Assembly: GCA_025766275.1 (NCBI GenBank)
Contig: JAFKAC010000073.1
Location: 124,001-188,000, forward strand
Direction of reading: 5' to 3'
Length of the DNA: 64,000 nt
From: Lactarius indigo
Taxonomy: Eukaryota > Basidiomycota > Agaricomycetes > Russulales > Russulaceae
Under the pieces are notes generated by a model that saw only the letters and a list, made by a program, of their open reading frames with translations, did not search any database and had not been told where the DNA came from. Each line of letters starts with the position of its first letter. Position 1 is the first letter of the stretch. The position numbers were made by a program, and so were the translations under genes. Below, piece by piece: positions 50,201 through 60,918 of the stretch.

Positions 50201-51156
50201 GCAAAGTTATAAGCGATAGAGGCCCTCAATTTGCAGCAAGGAGCATGCGCGCCCTATATAAGCGACTTGGAATAGACGCAGGTCTTACCACCGCCTATCA
50301 CCCTCAAGCTAATGGACAGGTTGAGCGCAAAAATCAAGAAGTTGAAATATATTTGCGCATGTTCATTAGCAAGAGACAGGATGATTGGGCAGACCTGCTT
50401 CCTACCGCAGAATTTGTAGTCAACAGTAGGCTCAACTCAGCTACGGGTCACACCCCCTTTGAGCTACTATATGGCTTTACGCCTGACTTCACTATTCCTG
50501 CTGGTAGGCCCACGGGTATTCCACTGCTCGACAAGCGCCTTCAGCACTTAGTTTCCGCTCGCAAGGATGCAGAGGCGGCTCTACGCCTAAGTAAAAGGCG
50601 AATGCAGACAGACATTGAACAAAGGACTAAGCCATACTCCTTTAACGTCGGGGATAAAGTCTGGTTGCAAGCTAAGCAGATAAAGATACATCAACAGTCG
50701 TCCAAATTGGGACCTAAGCAACTAGGCCCATTTGAAGTCACTAAAGTCATCAGTGACGTCGACTACAAGCTTGCACTACCCCCTGCATTACGGATCCATG
50801 ATGTATTTCATGTAGACCGTCTCTCTCCTTACAAAGGAAACGAAGTCAATGGGCTTACGCCTCCACCACCCGATCCAGTAACAGTCGAGGGAGAAGAAGA
50901 GTACGAAGTTGACCATATAAGAGATTCCAAACTCTTTGGTCGTACTCTTAAGTACCTCGTCCGTTGGAAAGGATACGGTGAGGGCGAGGACACGTGGGAA
51001 CCAGCTAAAAATCTAGCACACGCCCCTGACGCGGTTAAGGAATTCCATTCCTCAAACCCGGGCGCACCTAGAAAAATAGCGGCTCTTATATACGCGTCCT
51101 TGCCTTGGCAAGCTCATCATGTGGATACATTGGCCAACGCGGACGTCGACCCTTAA
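47269..51156 (+). CDS. pol of element E: protease, RT, RNase H, integrase and chromodomain
   Basis: The -1 frame is open from the gag stop; residue numbers are counted from 47485. A Ser/Cys-rich linker comes first. Protease MVDSGATSLFL (Asp 61). RT has YMDD at 416-419, but motif A reads KFNVRWGYHNI with Asn 353 where the family has the catalytic Asp. RNase H: RVEVDASGFATGG, DHKNMEWW. Integrase: HPGKNGTIELVSRYYWWP, CDRCQRY, Asp 851, Asp 911, Glu 947 (DD35E). The GPY/F-like part LGPKQLGPFEVTKVISDVDY precedes a chromodomain at about 1138-1190 (EEEYEVDHIRDSKLFG, LVRWKGYGEGEDTWEP). It stops about 25 residues later at 51154-51156. No extra zinc-knuckle tail. Confidence 0.93.
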   Translation, partial: LDPGVVIAADSPCKTDTVDSASCSCKICLRSRLVSDSDQSVIPTYHSVSACKVDSSDVSASCSDSTSTSASEMNNSISVPIAPQFVAAPQVMISDAALSSCIIPETKDSRSHFHISVELQGRHHTVKVAAMVDSGATSLFLDKKYADRHKMLQVPLEHPITLYNIDGTLNEAGSITHKVTLVLKVGPSAEKFDFMVTSLGPERVILGLPWLRHRNPHINWQEGTMRLNSSAEIAAPEIEIEVTRIMANRMERRRLLAEKVLDTVSDEVFCLAGFTYSQQIAEKAITSKPKKTFEEMVPEHYRDFAKVFSEEESQRLPEHQPWDHAIDLEPDAVKHWKVKTYPMSPSEQVELDKFLDEHIGKGYLVPSKSPMASPVFFIKKKDGKLRLVQDYRRLNKITIKNRYPLPLAADIINRLKGAQYFTKFNVRWGYHNIRIKEGDEWKGAIVTNRGLYEPKVMYFGMTNSPATFQALMNAIFADLIAQGEVAVYMDDILIYSKNLKHHRKIVREVLTRLEQYDLYLKPEKCDFEKQEMEYLGMIIRPGEVQMDPGKVSAVKEWPTPTTLKEVRAFIGFANFYRRFIKDFAAIARPLHDLTKKDTPWIWQSEQQKAFDLLKERFVQEPILKVYDPNLPTRVEVDASGFATGGILTQKYPDGLWHPIAYRSQSMSKEERNYEIYNREMLSLIRALEDWRHFLEGISFEVITDHKNMEWWATMKDLNRRQARWALFLSRFAFKITYKKGESMQADALSRFSRDQVRDSEDNRQVQVLKPEHFLAAAKAHFVPETDSLGSRIKLASIREAEVIEGLKSISKTAPKALTDGVLMWEEEDGFVYHRGKLYVPNDRALRRDVVKSCHDSVTTGHPGKNGTIELVSRYYWWPRMSGFITSYVEGCDRCQRYRKDLHPKVAIQPQEVPEGPWQIVGVDLIGPLPMSRGKDMILNIVDHYTKQIHLFPVTSQITADGVASIYFEQVFPLHGIPRKVISDRGPQFAARSMRALYKRLGIDAGLTTAYHPQANGQVERKNQEVEIYLRMFISKRQDDWADLLPTAEFVVNSRLNSATGHTPFELLYGFTPDFTIPAGRPTGIPLLDKRLQHLVSARKDAEAALRLSKRRMQTDIEQRTKPYSFNVGDKVWLQAKQIKIHQQSSKLGPKQLGPFEVTKVISDVDYKLALPPALRIHDVFHVDRLSPYKGNEVNGLTPPPPDPVTVEGEEEYEVDHIRDSKLFGRTLKYLVRWKGYGEGEDTWEPAKNLAHAPDAVKEFHSSNPGAPRKIAALIYASLPWQAHHVDTLANADVDP

Positions 51157-51168
51157 GGAGGGGGGTGA

Positions 51169-51942
51169 TGTCACGGACGCTCTATTTTTGCCTTATTTTT
51201 CTGTATTTTTATGGATTTATTTGGTGGAGATATGAGACTCCAACGTTGTGCTCAAACGTCCAAGTCTTTATCATTAGATATGATAAGATGGTTAGTCACG
51301 TGATGCCAACATGTGCACCCACAAGCACGTGACCCTGGGATAGTAACTTCCTTATTTGGATGTTACCTTTTTAAGGGCACTTCCTCATTAGTATAGTAGT
51401 TTCTCATTGGACGATAAGCAGGGAACATTCTAGATAGTTCTAGACTACGTTGTTATAGGGTTATGACTCATAGATAAGGACACGTCACTGTTCTGTCAGC
51501 GTTAATGACTATGCATCAGTCAGCACAATAGATAACGCTATTATTAGACACGACGCGTCAGCGCCTGACTCATTACTATTACATATACCTTTAGTAACAA
51601 GGTTCAGTAGTAATTCGATCTCAGCCGCAGCATAGTATATAAACCCTCATGTAGCGTCCTGAGTGGAACCAACTTGTCCTCTTGGTTCTCCACTCAGGTG
51701 CGCATTTCCTTGTATCTCCCTTACTTCTCCAATGTTAACTTGTCCTCTTGGTTCTCCACTCAGCGTGCCACTGCGTGATCACCTGACCTTTGGTCTTGCA
51801 TAAAGACCTCACGTGTGTCTACCCTCCGCAGTGACTGTACGTTCGGCGCGTGACTTGTCTCCGCGCTAGGCTTGGGTGTGCTACTAGTTCAGTTCACTTA
51901 CCTTCTCTTGGTCTAGTTGTCGCGATAAGTCATACCGCTACA
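51169..51942 (+). repeat. 3' LTR of element E
   Basis: 774 bp, same as 43929-44702 as far as I can read. Preceded by the polypurine tract AAGGAGGGGGGTGA. Confidence 0.94.
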
Positions 51943-53580
51943 AGCATGGGCGTCTTGATGGGCGTCGTCTCCTTTCGTCTTTTTTTCTTTTGGACTCCAT
52001 TTATGTCCTGGCTTAGTTACAAGCCAGACCAGTCGCAGCATGAATATGAACACGATACACCATGAAGACGGGCTACTACTAAGATGCCCCCCGGTAGTAG
52101 TTGCAGAACTGCGACAGGGCAAAGTAGGGGGGACCTTGACGGGGCCGGCCCGGTGCCGTTGCAGCTGCCCTTTTCGAGCCCCCAAGGTTCGCATTAGCGC
52201 GTTACAGCAGTTTTCATAACACTTGGCCCCTTACGACCACTTTACAGACACAGGCGGGGTTCAAACGGGCACCTTGGTGACCATGCCGAATTTCTTTCCC
52301 ACAAAAAGTAATCATAGTAATTAATAAATGTGCTTAGACATTCAACTTATCGGTTTTGAAAATTGTTTGTCAATGAGTGATCGGCTCACGCTTATGGTAA
52401 TTTTTTTTTTTATCTCACACTTCGGTATCAGCCTCAGGAATGGAGGTGCAAACACGGTCAGCGAAGAGGTAGTGGGAAAGGCAAGGGCAATGTGAGGGAA
52501 AAGTAGGCTGATATTTGACTATGAGGTGAGTAGACTCGGGAATTCACTCACCCGCTACTGGGGTTTTATATACACACAGAAAATATGTCACACGAATCCT
52601 GTCCGAGTTTCCATGTATGCACGAGGGTTGAGGTTGCCAAGCAACGTGGGGCTCTTCAGGACTGGGGGTAGTGACAATTGAGGGAAGGTGAAAGGAACTC
52701 ATTGTTGAGGTGTTGTATCATGCAAGAGGTCCCAGGGATGTGGGTGCAGGGGATTGGTACTCAGGGAGATAGGTAATGCTGGCATGTGGTGGCTAGCGAA
52801 CAGGAAGCCACAACCGTGTCGAGTGGAGTTCGGGTGAGTGGCACGTGATGCGTGACAGATCGTGACAAACAGATGACACGGCGCTGTTGGTATTCAGCAG
52901 AGTAGAGGTTTAAAAAGAGGAGGACTTAAGTCGTGCATGTACATGGCCATCATTGGGAGCTCCAGTGACGATTGTAAGCGAGGACTGGAGAGAAAAGGGA
53001 TGGTGGGTGAGCGGGCCCATACCGAGGGCCATGATGAATGCTTAAGACGACAACACACCAAGGGTAATATTTATATTTCAGCTGTTCATCCAGGCACTTA
53101 ATGGGGGGTTGTGATAATGATTCAGCCAGTTTTGCAGTTGTGGGTTGGCTTGCAGCGTGATGGACGAGGCGTAGAAGGCATGCTGAGTTGGAGATAGCAC
53201 AGCAAGTGGCACAGTGCCGAGCATAGCACCGCGGATAACTATTCCATAACCCTATTTTTTCGAGATATCTATTCTATAACCCTGATTCTGTGTGGTAGCC
53301 TAATTTCTCGGGAATTTCCCGCCGACTTAACTATGAACCCCGCTCTCGAGTTTTGAATGTCCGTATGTCTGCTAAAAAAGGCAGGGGCCAAGTGTTATGA
53401 AAACCGCTGTAAATAGGATTGTTAGGTAACCTAGTTACCATCTCTTGCTATCCAATACATCGCTTGTCCAAAAAAAAAGACCTCCTCCTAGCGATTGTAT
53501 ACTTTATTCATCCTCAGTGCTTAGGTGCTTACTAGTAGTATCTAGATGATCTCCGACCTTCACGCTACTCTCGTCCATGC
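51943..53580. other. Host intergenic region
   Basis: Starts with AGCAT (TSD of E). No reading frame of note. It contains a T-rich run (about 52402-52412), a pyrimidine/A-rich stretch before the transporter gene and a near-duplicate pair ATTCCATAACCCTA / ATTCTATAACCCTG around 53240-53285. The last 100 bp are presumably the promoter and 5' UTR of the transporter. Confidence 0.7.
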
Positions 53581-55689
53581 ATGTGTGGTGCGATACTAAA
53601 GCCCGCTCTTCTGAGAGCTGGATGTTTCGTTACTTTCGTCGCTCTTCTCTTGTCGATGGTGCTCTCTTCCACCGTCTTAGGCGCTCCCCTTGCTCTCGAG
53701 GAGGACAGTAAAGTCTTGCCTGATGTGAACCAGCCTAGGTCAACTTGTTCCTCTGAGAATGGATATGAGGTTCGGCTCGAACCAGAAGATGATCCTCAGA
53801 GACTGTCCCTTCTTCGCCGCTGGCTCGCAGTGATGACCATTTCATTTGGGGCGCTCTATTCAGGCTGCACCTCCTCATCTGTAAGCTTTTCTTTTTGATT
53901 AGCTTTCAAATGTCAAATTTGCTCACCGCTTCTGTCCGCACTGGCAGCCAGCATTTACTATCAGTGCTGTGTCGCAGGATTTTCGTGTAGGAAAAGAAGT
54001 GGCAACTCTAGCTATTAGTATGTTTCTCCTGGGTCTCGGTATCGGTCCTCTCCTCGCGGGACCGTTGTCCGAGGTATACGGGCGAAGGATCATCTATCGG
54101 GTGTCTTTCTTAATTTTTTTTGTTTCTACATTCCCCGTCGCCTTTGCGCCTCATATTGGTAAGCTTGAAACGTCCTCTTTTTTTGGTAGCCGTCTATTCA
54201 TTACCCCCCCTCTATGGAGCCGTTTATCTCATATTTCGTTTCGTCATGGGATTTTGTGCCGCGGCTTTCTTTAGTGTTGCTGGTGGGAGCATCAGCGACA
54301 TGTTCCCAAACGCACAAGTTGGAACGTACGTCTTCTCGTTCTCCACATCCGGTCGATTAACTTGACTTTGGTCTCTCCTACACCAGTCCGATGGCTGTCT
54401 ATTCTGTATCTCCATTCATTGGCTCACAACTCTCACCCATCTACAGTGGGCGAGCCAAATTCACTTTTCCACGTCTTTCTATCATTTATGTCTGTCTTTA
54501 GGTTCATCAACCAGAATGTCAGCTGGAGGTGGACGTATTATGTCCTCATCATCTGGTCGTTCGTCGAAGTAGTGGCTATAATCTATGTCGGTCCTCCAAA
54601 ATGCTGTGCTACACGATTTTAACGGTAACTTAGTTCGTCCCCGAAACATACGTCCCAGTGATCCTCAAGCAGAAGGCGCAACGGTATGTCAACAAAACCT
54701 TCTAGATATCAGGGAATCAAGCGAAACCAAGCAGTCTGCGAAAAACCTCCGGCGATGCACGGTATTATGCGCCAATCGAGAGAGAGAATTTCCGCTTGGG
54801 GAAGTCGATCGTTTCCAGTTGCTACAGGCCATTCCGTACGTTCAGGGTTTGACTCCTCACATACGCGTGCTCGAGCTTGGTTTCAGAGCTTCTCCTTTTT
54901 GACCCCATGGCCCTCTTGATAGACCTTTGGTAAATTCGCTGATTGCGCAGATCTGGAGTTAACTCCAGTGATTCTCTAGGACTTCATTCACTATGGGACT
55001 CATGTACCTGACGTTTGAAGCATTCCCCATAATTTTCATGGATGTGCACCATTTTTCTATGCAGATGACCGGCTTGACTTTCATTGGCACTGGAGCCGGC
55101 GTCTTCATTGGCCTTGCGACAACGCCATTCTGGAACCGGTAGCCTTACCTACCCCCATCCTTCTTATCTATTCTGTCTCACCGTGTTACAGATGCTATAG
55201 GCAGTTAGCCAAGAAACACGGAGACCCGCCACCCGAATTCCGCCTTCTCATTGGCCAAGCCGGAGCGGTCCTCATCTCGGCGAGCCTCTTCTCCATAGCC
55301 TTCACCGCATACTTTCGTATCCATTGGATAGCGCCTATCATCGCGTCCGTCCCCTTTGGAACGGGAGCCTACTTCGTCTTCACCTCGTCTGTTTCGTATC
55401 TCGTCGTTGCTTACCGCCCAGTCGCAGCATCTGCGATGGCTGGCAACACCGCAATGCGCTCGACGTTTGGTGCGGCCTTCCCGTTGTTCACAGATCAAAT
55501 ATATCACAGAATGGGGATAGGCGGCGCAACGGCGCTTCTTGGGGGTATAGCTGCAATTATTGCGCCGCTTCCGTGAGAAATCTTGTGGTGTTTTCAACTG
55601 TTCAGTGTTGCTAATTTCCCGTGCGTAACAGCTTCATCTTCTACCGGGTTGGTGCGAGACTGCGCCAAAAATCCAAGTTCGCTGTTTGA
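53581..55689 (+). CDS. Major facilitator superfamily transporter (multidrug-type DHA1), 11 exons
   Basis: Exons: 53581-53880, 53948-54158, 54220-54325, 54387-54449, 54502-54586, 54634-54683, 54735-54846, 54889-54929, 54980-55138, 55192-55572, 55632-55689. They sum to 1566 nt, giving 521 residues with no stop. Seen: DDPQRLSLLRRWLAVMTISF before helix 1; GPLSEVYGRRIIYRVSF, the MFS loop 2-3 signature; FVMGFCAAAFFSVAGGSISD; INQNVSWRWTYYVLIIW; VPETYVPVILKQKAQR; SSCYRPFRTFR; MYLTFEAFPIIF; MRSTFGAAFPLF. It should be a plasma-membrane drug/proton antiporter-like carrier, substrate unknown. The intron at 54450-54501 seems to use a GC donor. The first 45 residues are hydrophobic and atypical, so the true start may be downstream. 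A partial copy lies at 58606. Confidence 0.88.
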
Positions 55690-57667
55690 TGGAGCTGCGT
55701 ATAACAAGTAGAAACGTGCCACACCGTCCATGGAAATCTAAACGTTACTATGGACTTGTTGAGAACGAGAGAAGTTACGCGTAGCACTAGCAGTATGTTT
55801 CTTGCGCCCCGCTATCAGCAACCTGCCAGTACTCCTAACAAGCTAGCCTACAAATATTTCTGTAGTATTTGCGTACGTCCGGAGCTCTGCAGGCAGCTAG
55901 TTTGTTGGATTTGGCGCGCGTAAGTTCCAGTCCTCGATTCCCCAAGTATTTATCACCAAAGTTGGGTGTTCCCAGACCCAAACCGGTGACGGGTGACCTT
56001 TGGAGCCCAGAGTCTGCCTGTGTTATATATGACATCAGATTGACAGGACGTACTTTACATTCCATCCAATGATGGTTGCGAATCCACCAGTGTTGCAGCC
56101 CGAGTTCTCACCAAAGGTGATCTCGTTAAGGCCCGAGGTTCCCAAGGCTCTCTCCATACAGCCTGACGATAGTCTCCCCTCGGATGAGCACGAAGCTGAG
56201 CGCCTGTGCGGGATGTCAGGAAAGCCGAGACCCTCGGGGCTAGGCAAATTGCAAAATGAGAACGTAGTAGGTCGGGTTCGGGTCGTATTACGGAAGCAAA
56301 TGTACCTGTAGAATGAGTCATCTGGTCACTGTACCGAGGACTTGAAGGAAGGTATCCACAGGGTGGTCATGATAGCCGCACTTTACCATCTTGACGGTAT
56401 GATGAGGCCAGCCTTCGGGCTGAACTGAAACCCAAGCTGAAACCGTTCGCTTTTGCCAGTGTATCTTCGATTGCTTCCGAGTCAGCCACGAGGGCCTTTG
56501 TCCGCGTTTCTTGGAACCTTTTCCTTTCCCTCTCTAAAGTACAGAGCTGTTTTGTACTTAAACTTGACTTTCTACTTTGTACTGAATTATAGAAGTGCCG
56601 TGCCACCTTTCCCCCTTTTACTTTTTGTGCGAGCTTGGTTCGAGTCAGGCCCAAACGAAGGCACTCGAAACTAACCTCGCTCGTCTTTTCCCTTCCACTT
56701 GGAGTGGAACACGCTCCGCCTTCGAACTCACTAGGACCCCTCAGCGTCCTCACAACTGTCGACGTTGGTGGCCATCCAGGTGACGTGGGTCATCGGCTGA
56801 CCACATGGAGTGCGTCAATCAAAAAATTCTCCTGCTAGGGCTTGAGTCCAATACGGGGAAACCAGTCAATTGTGAGGCAAATGGGTGACCCAACGACGGG
56901 CTCAAGCCCTCCCACTTCATCGGGGCAGTATCCCGTGCATGCTTCGCGTGTCGTAACTAATCCAATATGACAGGTGTTGCGAGCGCAAATACAGACTAGG
57001 AGGCTGGCCCAGATGCCATCAGCGGACTTGAGGTCACCGAGAACGAAGAGCACCAGGTAGTAGCAGCGCGTGGTCACAGGTGTTCATGATACACCAGGAT
57101 TGTACAAACCACCAGGAAGCGAGAATGCATCAAAGACGGCCCTCATCGAAACTCAAACGGCGTCATTAAGTTGTCAGATTGAGATAGGAGCACCGGCACG
57201 ACCGCGGGTTTTGTTGTTGAAACACCCGCGGTCACGGTACGGTTGCGCGAGTTGCGCACCCGTTGCTTCGCTGCCGGTGAAAATTCGTCACGGAGTATGC
57301 CGTAACGCGTAACGCGTAACGCGACACGTTCTAACTCAGGCATCCACTTGGTCCTCCGAGTCTTGTCCACTTCGCGCAACAATTTTCCCTTTGAATCCAT
57401 ACAGACACCGTCACGGTCATTCAGAAGGCAGGTGAGGACAATAGTAGAATTGATTGTCGCGTTGTCTTCTCAGTAGGACCTAGGCTAATACTAGAATTTT
57501 ATGCCATAAATCTCGGCGACTCGGAGCTCTACAAAACCTATTCCTAGGCCTAATCTCCCATCTACCCTTCCGAGGATCATGGAAACACCGATTAGGACTC
57601 CTTTCGGGCTCAGCAGACCATAAGAACCTTTTTATATCCCTCGAAGCTTTCCCAACACGTTCTCTCC
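55690..57667. repeat. Tail segment T1 of the duplicated host block
   Basis: Sequence downstream of the transporter that recurs in diverged form at about 59150-60320, 61200-62318 and 63400-64000. Shared landmarks: GATCTCGTTAAGGCC (56125), GGTCATCGGCTGACC-like (56790) and GACGGGCTCAAGC (56896). On the minus strand, 57077-56835 is open and protein-like (WASLLVCICARNTCHIGLVT), but the other copies do not keep it open, so I do not call a gene. The last 100 bp before 57668 match the promoter region of the WSC genes, including TTTATATCC. Confidence 0.55.
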
Positions 57668-58300
57668 ATGCGAATGATTTACCCAAGGATTTACCCCTCG
57701 AACCTTCTACCTGCAGGTTTCCTTCTGGCAGTTTTGCTGGCAATTTTGCCTGTACGTATTCACTATTAGCGCTCAATATGCGCACACATATGAATCAATT
57801 TGCTCATAGTCCATATCTGCGTACTCCTACCCCGAATTCCTTGGGTGCGTCACGTGAGTTTGCCCCACTATGTTTCTATGATAGAACCCAGTGTCTAATG
57901 CCTAATCACCTTAGAGACGGATTTCTCAGGTCGGCAACATTCAAGGACCCGGTACATATGACCGCCCGTGGCTGCGCTGTTTTTTGCTTCAATCGAGGTT
58001 ATCTTTACGCCGGTGTTGAAAATAATGAAGACTGTTGTAAGTGTTCATCTTAATGTTGCCTCTTCCAGTTTGGAGGCCCTCCATTGTTTTAATCACACAT
58101 TTCGGACGTCAGGTTGTGGAAAAGACTGGCCTGAAAGTGCAAAGATCGTGTCATCCGATAGATGTAATGTCAAATGCACCAGCGATTCTAGTGAGAATTG
58201 TGGTGGCAGTGGTTATCTTGACCTTTATTGGACTCTCATGATGAGGGAAGAGAATCCCTACTGGAGGAGGAACGGAGGGAGGCATAGTAATACCTCATAG
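57668..58300 (+). CDS. WSC copy 2: small secreted WSC-domain protein
   Basis: Exons 57668-57751, 57810-57853, 57915-58036 and 58113-58300, total 438 nt, 145 residues, all junctions GT/AG and in frame. Signal-peptide-like start (AGFLLAVLLAILP). WSC domain: YPEFLGCVT, SATFKDPVHMTARGCAVFCF, LYAGVENNEDC, CGKDWPESAKIV, CNVKCTSDSSENCGGSGYLD. In place of the usual YCG after the fourth Cys it has CCG. The frame stops in an extra segment of about 140 bp that copy 1 lacks. Remains of a second WSC domain follow to about 58590 and pass into a transporter fragment. Role: probably cell-wall or glycan binding outside the cell, by family. Confidence 0.72.
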
Positions 58301-58605
58301 CGAAGTGCTACATAGAGCTCTGTAACAAATCGCGCAGAAATGGAACCACTAGGAAAAATAAAAGCCTTGATTGGAGCGGTGCGGTTCCTCCACCTTCTCT
58401 TTCCAGACACTGGAGAGTGGCATTTCCTCAGGTACTACAAGTTCTGAAGCGGACCAGTGATGGGCCTATCCATCTCGCAAACAGCAATTCGAAAAATAAG
58501 AGGACTCTAAGCAAGCCAGCGTCCGTCATCGACACTTGACACCTCATCGTCAGATAACTGCACTTCGGCTTGCTAACTATACTTAGGCAACGGTGTTGAG
58601 CGGTG

Positions 58606-59130
58606 CTATAGGTTGTTCGCCGAGAAACACGGAGACCCGCCACCCGAATTCCACCTCCTCATTGGCCAAGCCGGAGCGGTCCTTGTCTCGGCGAGCCTCT
58701 TCTCCATAGCCTTCACCGCATACTTTCGTATACATTGGATAGCACCTATCATCGCTTCCGTTCCCTTTGGACTCAGGCTGGAGTCTACTTTGTCTTCACC
58801 TCGTCTGTTTCGTATCTCGTTGTTGCGTACCGCCCAGTCGCGGCATCTGTAATAGCTGGAAACACCGCAATGCGCTCGACGTTTGGTGCAGCGTTCCCGT
58901 TGTTCACAGATCAAGTATATCACAAAATGGGGATAGGCGGCGCAATGGCACTTCTTGGGGGTATAGACCGTACACTAGTAGCTGCACTTATTGTGCCGTT
59001 ACTGCGAGAATCTTGTAGCGTTTTCAAATGCTCAGTCTGCTAATTTCCCGTGCGTAACAGTTTCATCTTCTACTTACTGGGTTGGCGTGAGACTGCACCA
59101 AAAATCCAAGTCCGCTATTTGATGGAGCCG
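58606..59130 (+). pseudogene. C-terminal fragment of the MFS transporter
   Basis: Copy of transporter exons 10 and 11 (55192-55689): EKHGDPPPEFHLLIGQAGAV, FTAYFRIHWIAPIIASVPFG, then a frameshift (GACTCAGGC instead of GAACGGGAGC), then YFVFTSSVSYLVVAYRPVAA and MRSTFGAAFPLFTDQ. No upstream exons; it is joined directly to decayed WSC sequence. Cannot encode a transporter. Confidence 0.88.
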
Positions 59131-59139
59131 TGTGTAACA

Positions 59140-60320
59140 AGTGAAATGTATACCGTCCGTGGCAATCTAGATGTTACTGTGGAGTCTTCAAGAATTATGT
59201 CGAGAATGATAGATGTTATGCGTAGCACTAGGTCCTGGGTATGTTGGTTGCGCTCCGCTGTCAGCAACTTGTCAGTCTTCGACGACCTTCACTCCGAGAT
59301 TCAACTAGTCTACCAATATTCTTTTAGTATTCAAGTTTGTGTATGTCTGGAATTATGATTGCAGGCCGGAATTGGTGTGCATCACTCCAGTCCGCCGGAT
59401 CATCAAGTAGTTATCAAACTAGGGCCACAGCGTTCCCAGACCAAGGCCGGCGACCTTTGGAGCCCAGGGTCAGCCTGCTTGTCGGCCTGTCATAGACTTG
59501 GCAGGACGTACTGTACATTCTATACAATAACGGCTGGGAATATATCAGTGTTTCAGCCCAAGTTCGCACCAGAGGTGATCTCGTTAAGGCCCAAGGCACC
59601 CGAGGCTCTCGCCCTAAGCCTGGTGATGGTCTCCCTGTGGGTGACCACGAATCTGAGCGCTGCCCAGCAATGTCGGGAAATCCACAACCCCTGGAGGTGT
59701 TGGAGCTCAGGGAATTAAAGAGCGAGAATATATCTTGGAAGCAAATGCACCTGTAGAAGCCGTCGTATTGGTTACTGTGCTGAGGGTCTGGAGGAAGGGA
59801 TGCGCCAGGCCGCACAACGCGGTCATGCGTAGCTGCACTTTACCGTCCTGACAGTGACAGAGAGTCGGTGTTGGTGACTGTTGCAACGACATTGATTATC
59901 GGCTCAGGCTATCCTCATAGGGCGTATAATTAAAGGCATTCTCCTGCCAGGGCTTCAGTACGCTTCCGACATCAGGACATCACACGTGGCCTGCTTCACT
60001 GGCACATCCATGATGTAACCAATCTGGTGTGACTGACAGGTGTCGTGAATGCGGATGCAAACTCAGAAGCCGGCCTAGATGCTACAAGTGGTCCTGAAGT
60101 CACCGAGGATGAAGAGTACTAGGTAGGAGCGCATGGTGACAGTTACAGCCGCTTGAAAAGCCTAGAGACCAGTGGAGTATCAAAGAAGGTCCACGTCGAA
60201 ACCCAAAAGGGCGTCATTGTCAGAGAGGGGATAGGAGCACATTCGCGGGCTTTCATTGTCCCAGCTCCTGCTGTACACAGGGTCCTTTGTGCTGATTGCG
60301 GTTGAATTGATAACTAGGAA
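59140..60320. repeat. Tail segment T2 of the duplicated host block
   Basis: Diverged copy of T1. Landmarks: GATCTCGTTAAGGCCC (59577), GAAGCAAATGCACCTGTAGAA (59739) and CCAGGGCTTCAGT (59956). No frame is kept relative to T1. No gene called. Confidence 0.55.
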
Positions 60321-60918
60321 ATGACGTCCAAACTCCTTCTACCTGCAGGTTTCAAACTGGCAGTTTTGGCGGCCGTTGTGCCTGTACGCATATATTAGCC
60401 CTCGATCTGCGCCTAAGTATGAATCAATCTGCTCACAGTCCATTTCCGGGTACTCTACTTTCCCTAACTTCATTGGATGTGTCAAGTGAGTTCGCCTTGC
60501 TGTGTTTTTATGATAGAGCCCACTGTCTGTGCTTAATCGCATTAGGAACGACTTTTCCAAATCACCAACATTCAAGGACCCGGCAGGTATGACGGTCTAT
60601 GGCTGCGCTTTTTTTTCTTGGATCGAGGCTATTTTTACGCCGGTGTCGAAAACGGCGAAGACTGTTGTAAGTGCTCGTCTTGACGTCGCTTCTTTCAGTT
60701 TGGAGGCCCTTCGACGTTTTAATCGCACATTTTGGACGTCAGATTATGTAGGCGTAAACGACTATCCAGGTGGATACGGGTCATCCGACAAATGCAACAT
60801 CAAATGCCCTGGCGATTCTAGTGCGAATTGCGGCGGCATTGGTTATCTTGATCTTTATTCGACTTTCAGATATAAGGAAAAGGATCGCTCACCGAATGAG
60901 GAATGGGAGGCCGCGTAG
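60321..60918 (+). pseudogene. WSC copy 3, decayed
   Basis: Exons by homology: 60321-60383 (signal peptide, FKLAVLAAVVP), 60439-60485 and 60546 onward. In exon 3 a T-run has lost one base, so CFNR-like sequence is read out of frame after GCAFF. After the intron the YCG Cys is replaced (DYVGV), though CNIKCPGDSSANCGG remains. The extra segment with a stop TAG (60916-60918) is present. Probably dead. Confidence 0.75.

Larger units (their letters stand above)
43929..51942 (+). mobile_element. Gypsy element E (chromovirus), full length with open frames and identical LTRs
   Basis: 8014 bp; 774-bp LTRs without a difference found by eye; perfect AGCAT duplication (43924-43928, 51943-51947). Long leader (1.3 kb) with ATG-less coding frames, open gag and open pol. 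It is the youngest insertion in the window. It lacks the post-chromodomain module of B, C, D and G, and its protein sequence is the most distant of the set. Confidence 0.95.

Noticed and set aside
52230..52290. tRNA-like B-box (GGGTTCAAACGGG) after 52250
   Set aside because: No matching A-box, acceptor stem or anticodon arm could be drawn, so a tRNA or SINE is not supported.
56835..57077. Minus-strand gene in tail segment T1
   Set aside because: Open and protein-like in T1 only; the T2-T4 copies carry stops and frame changes, and I recognise no domain.
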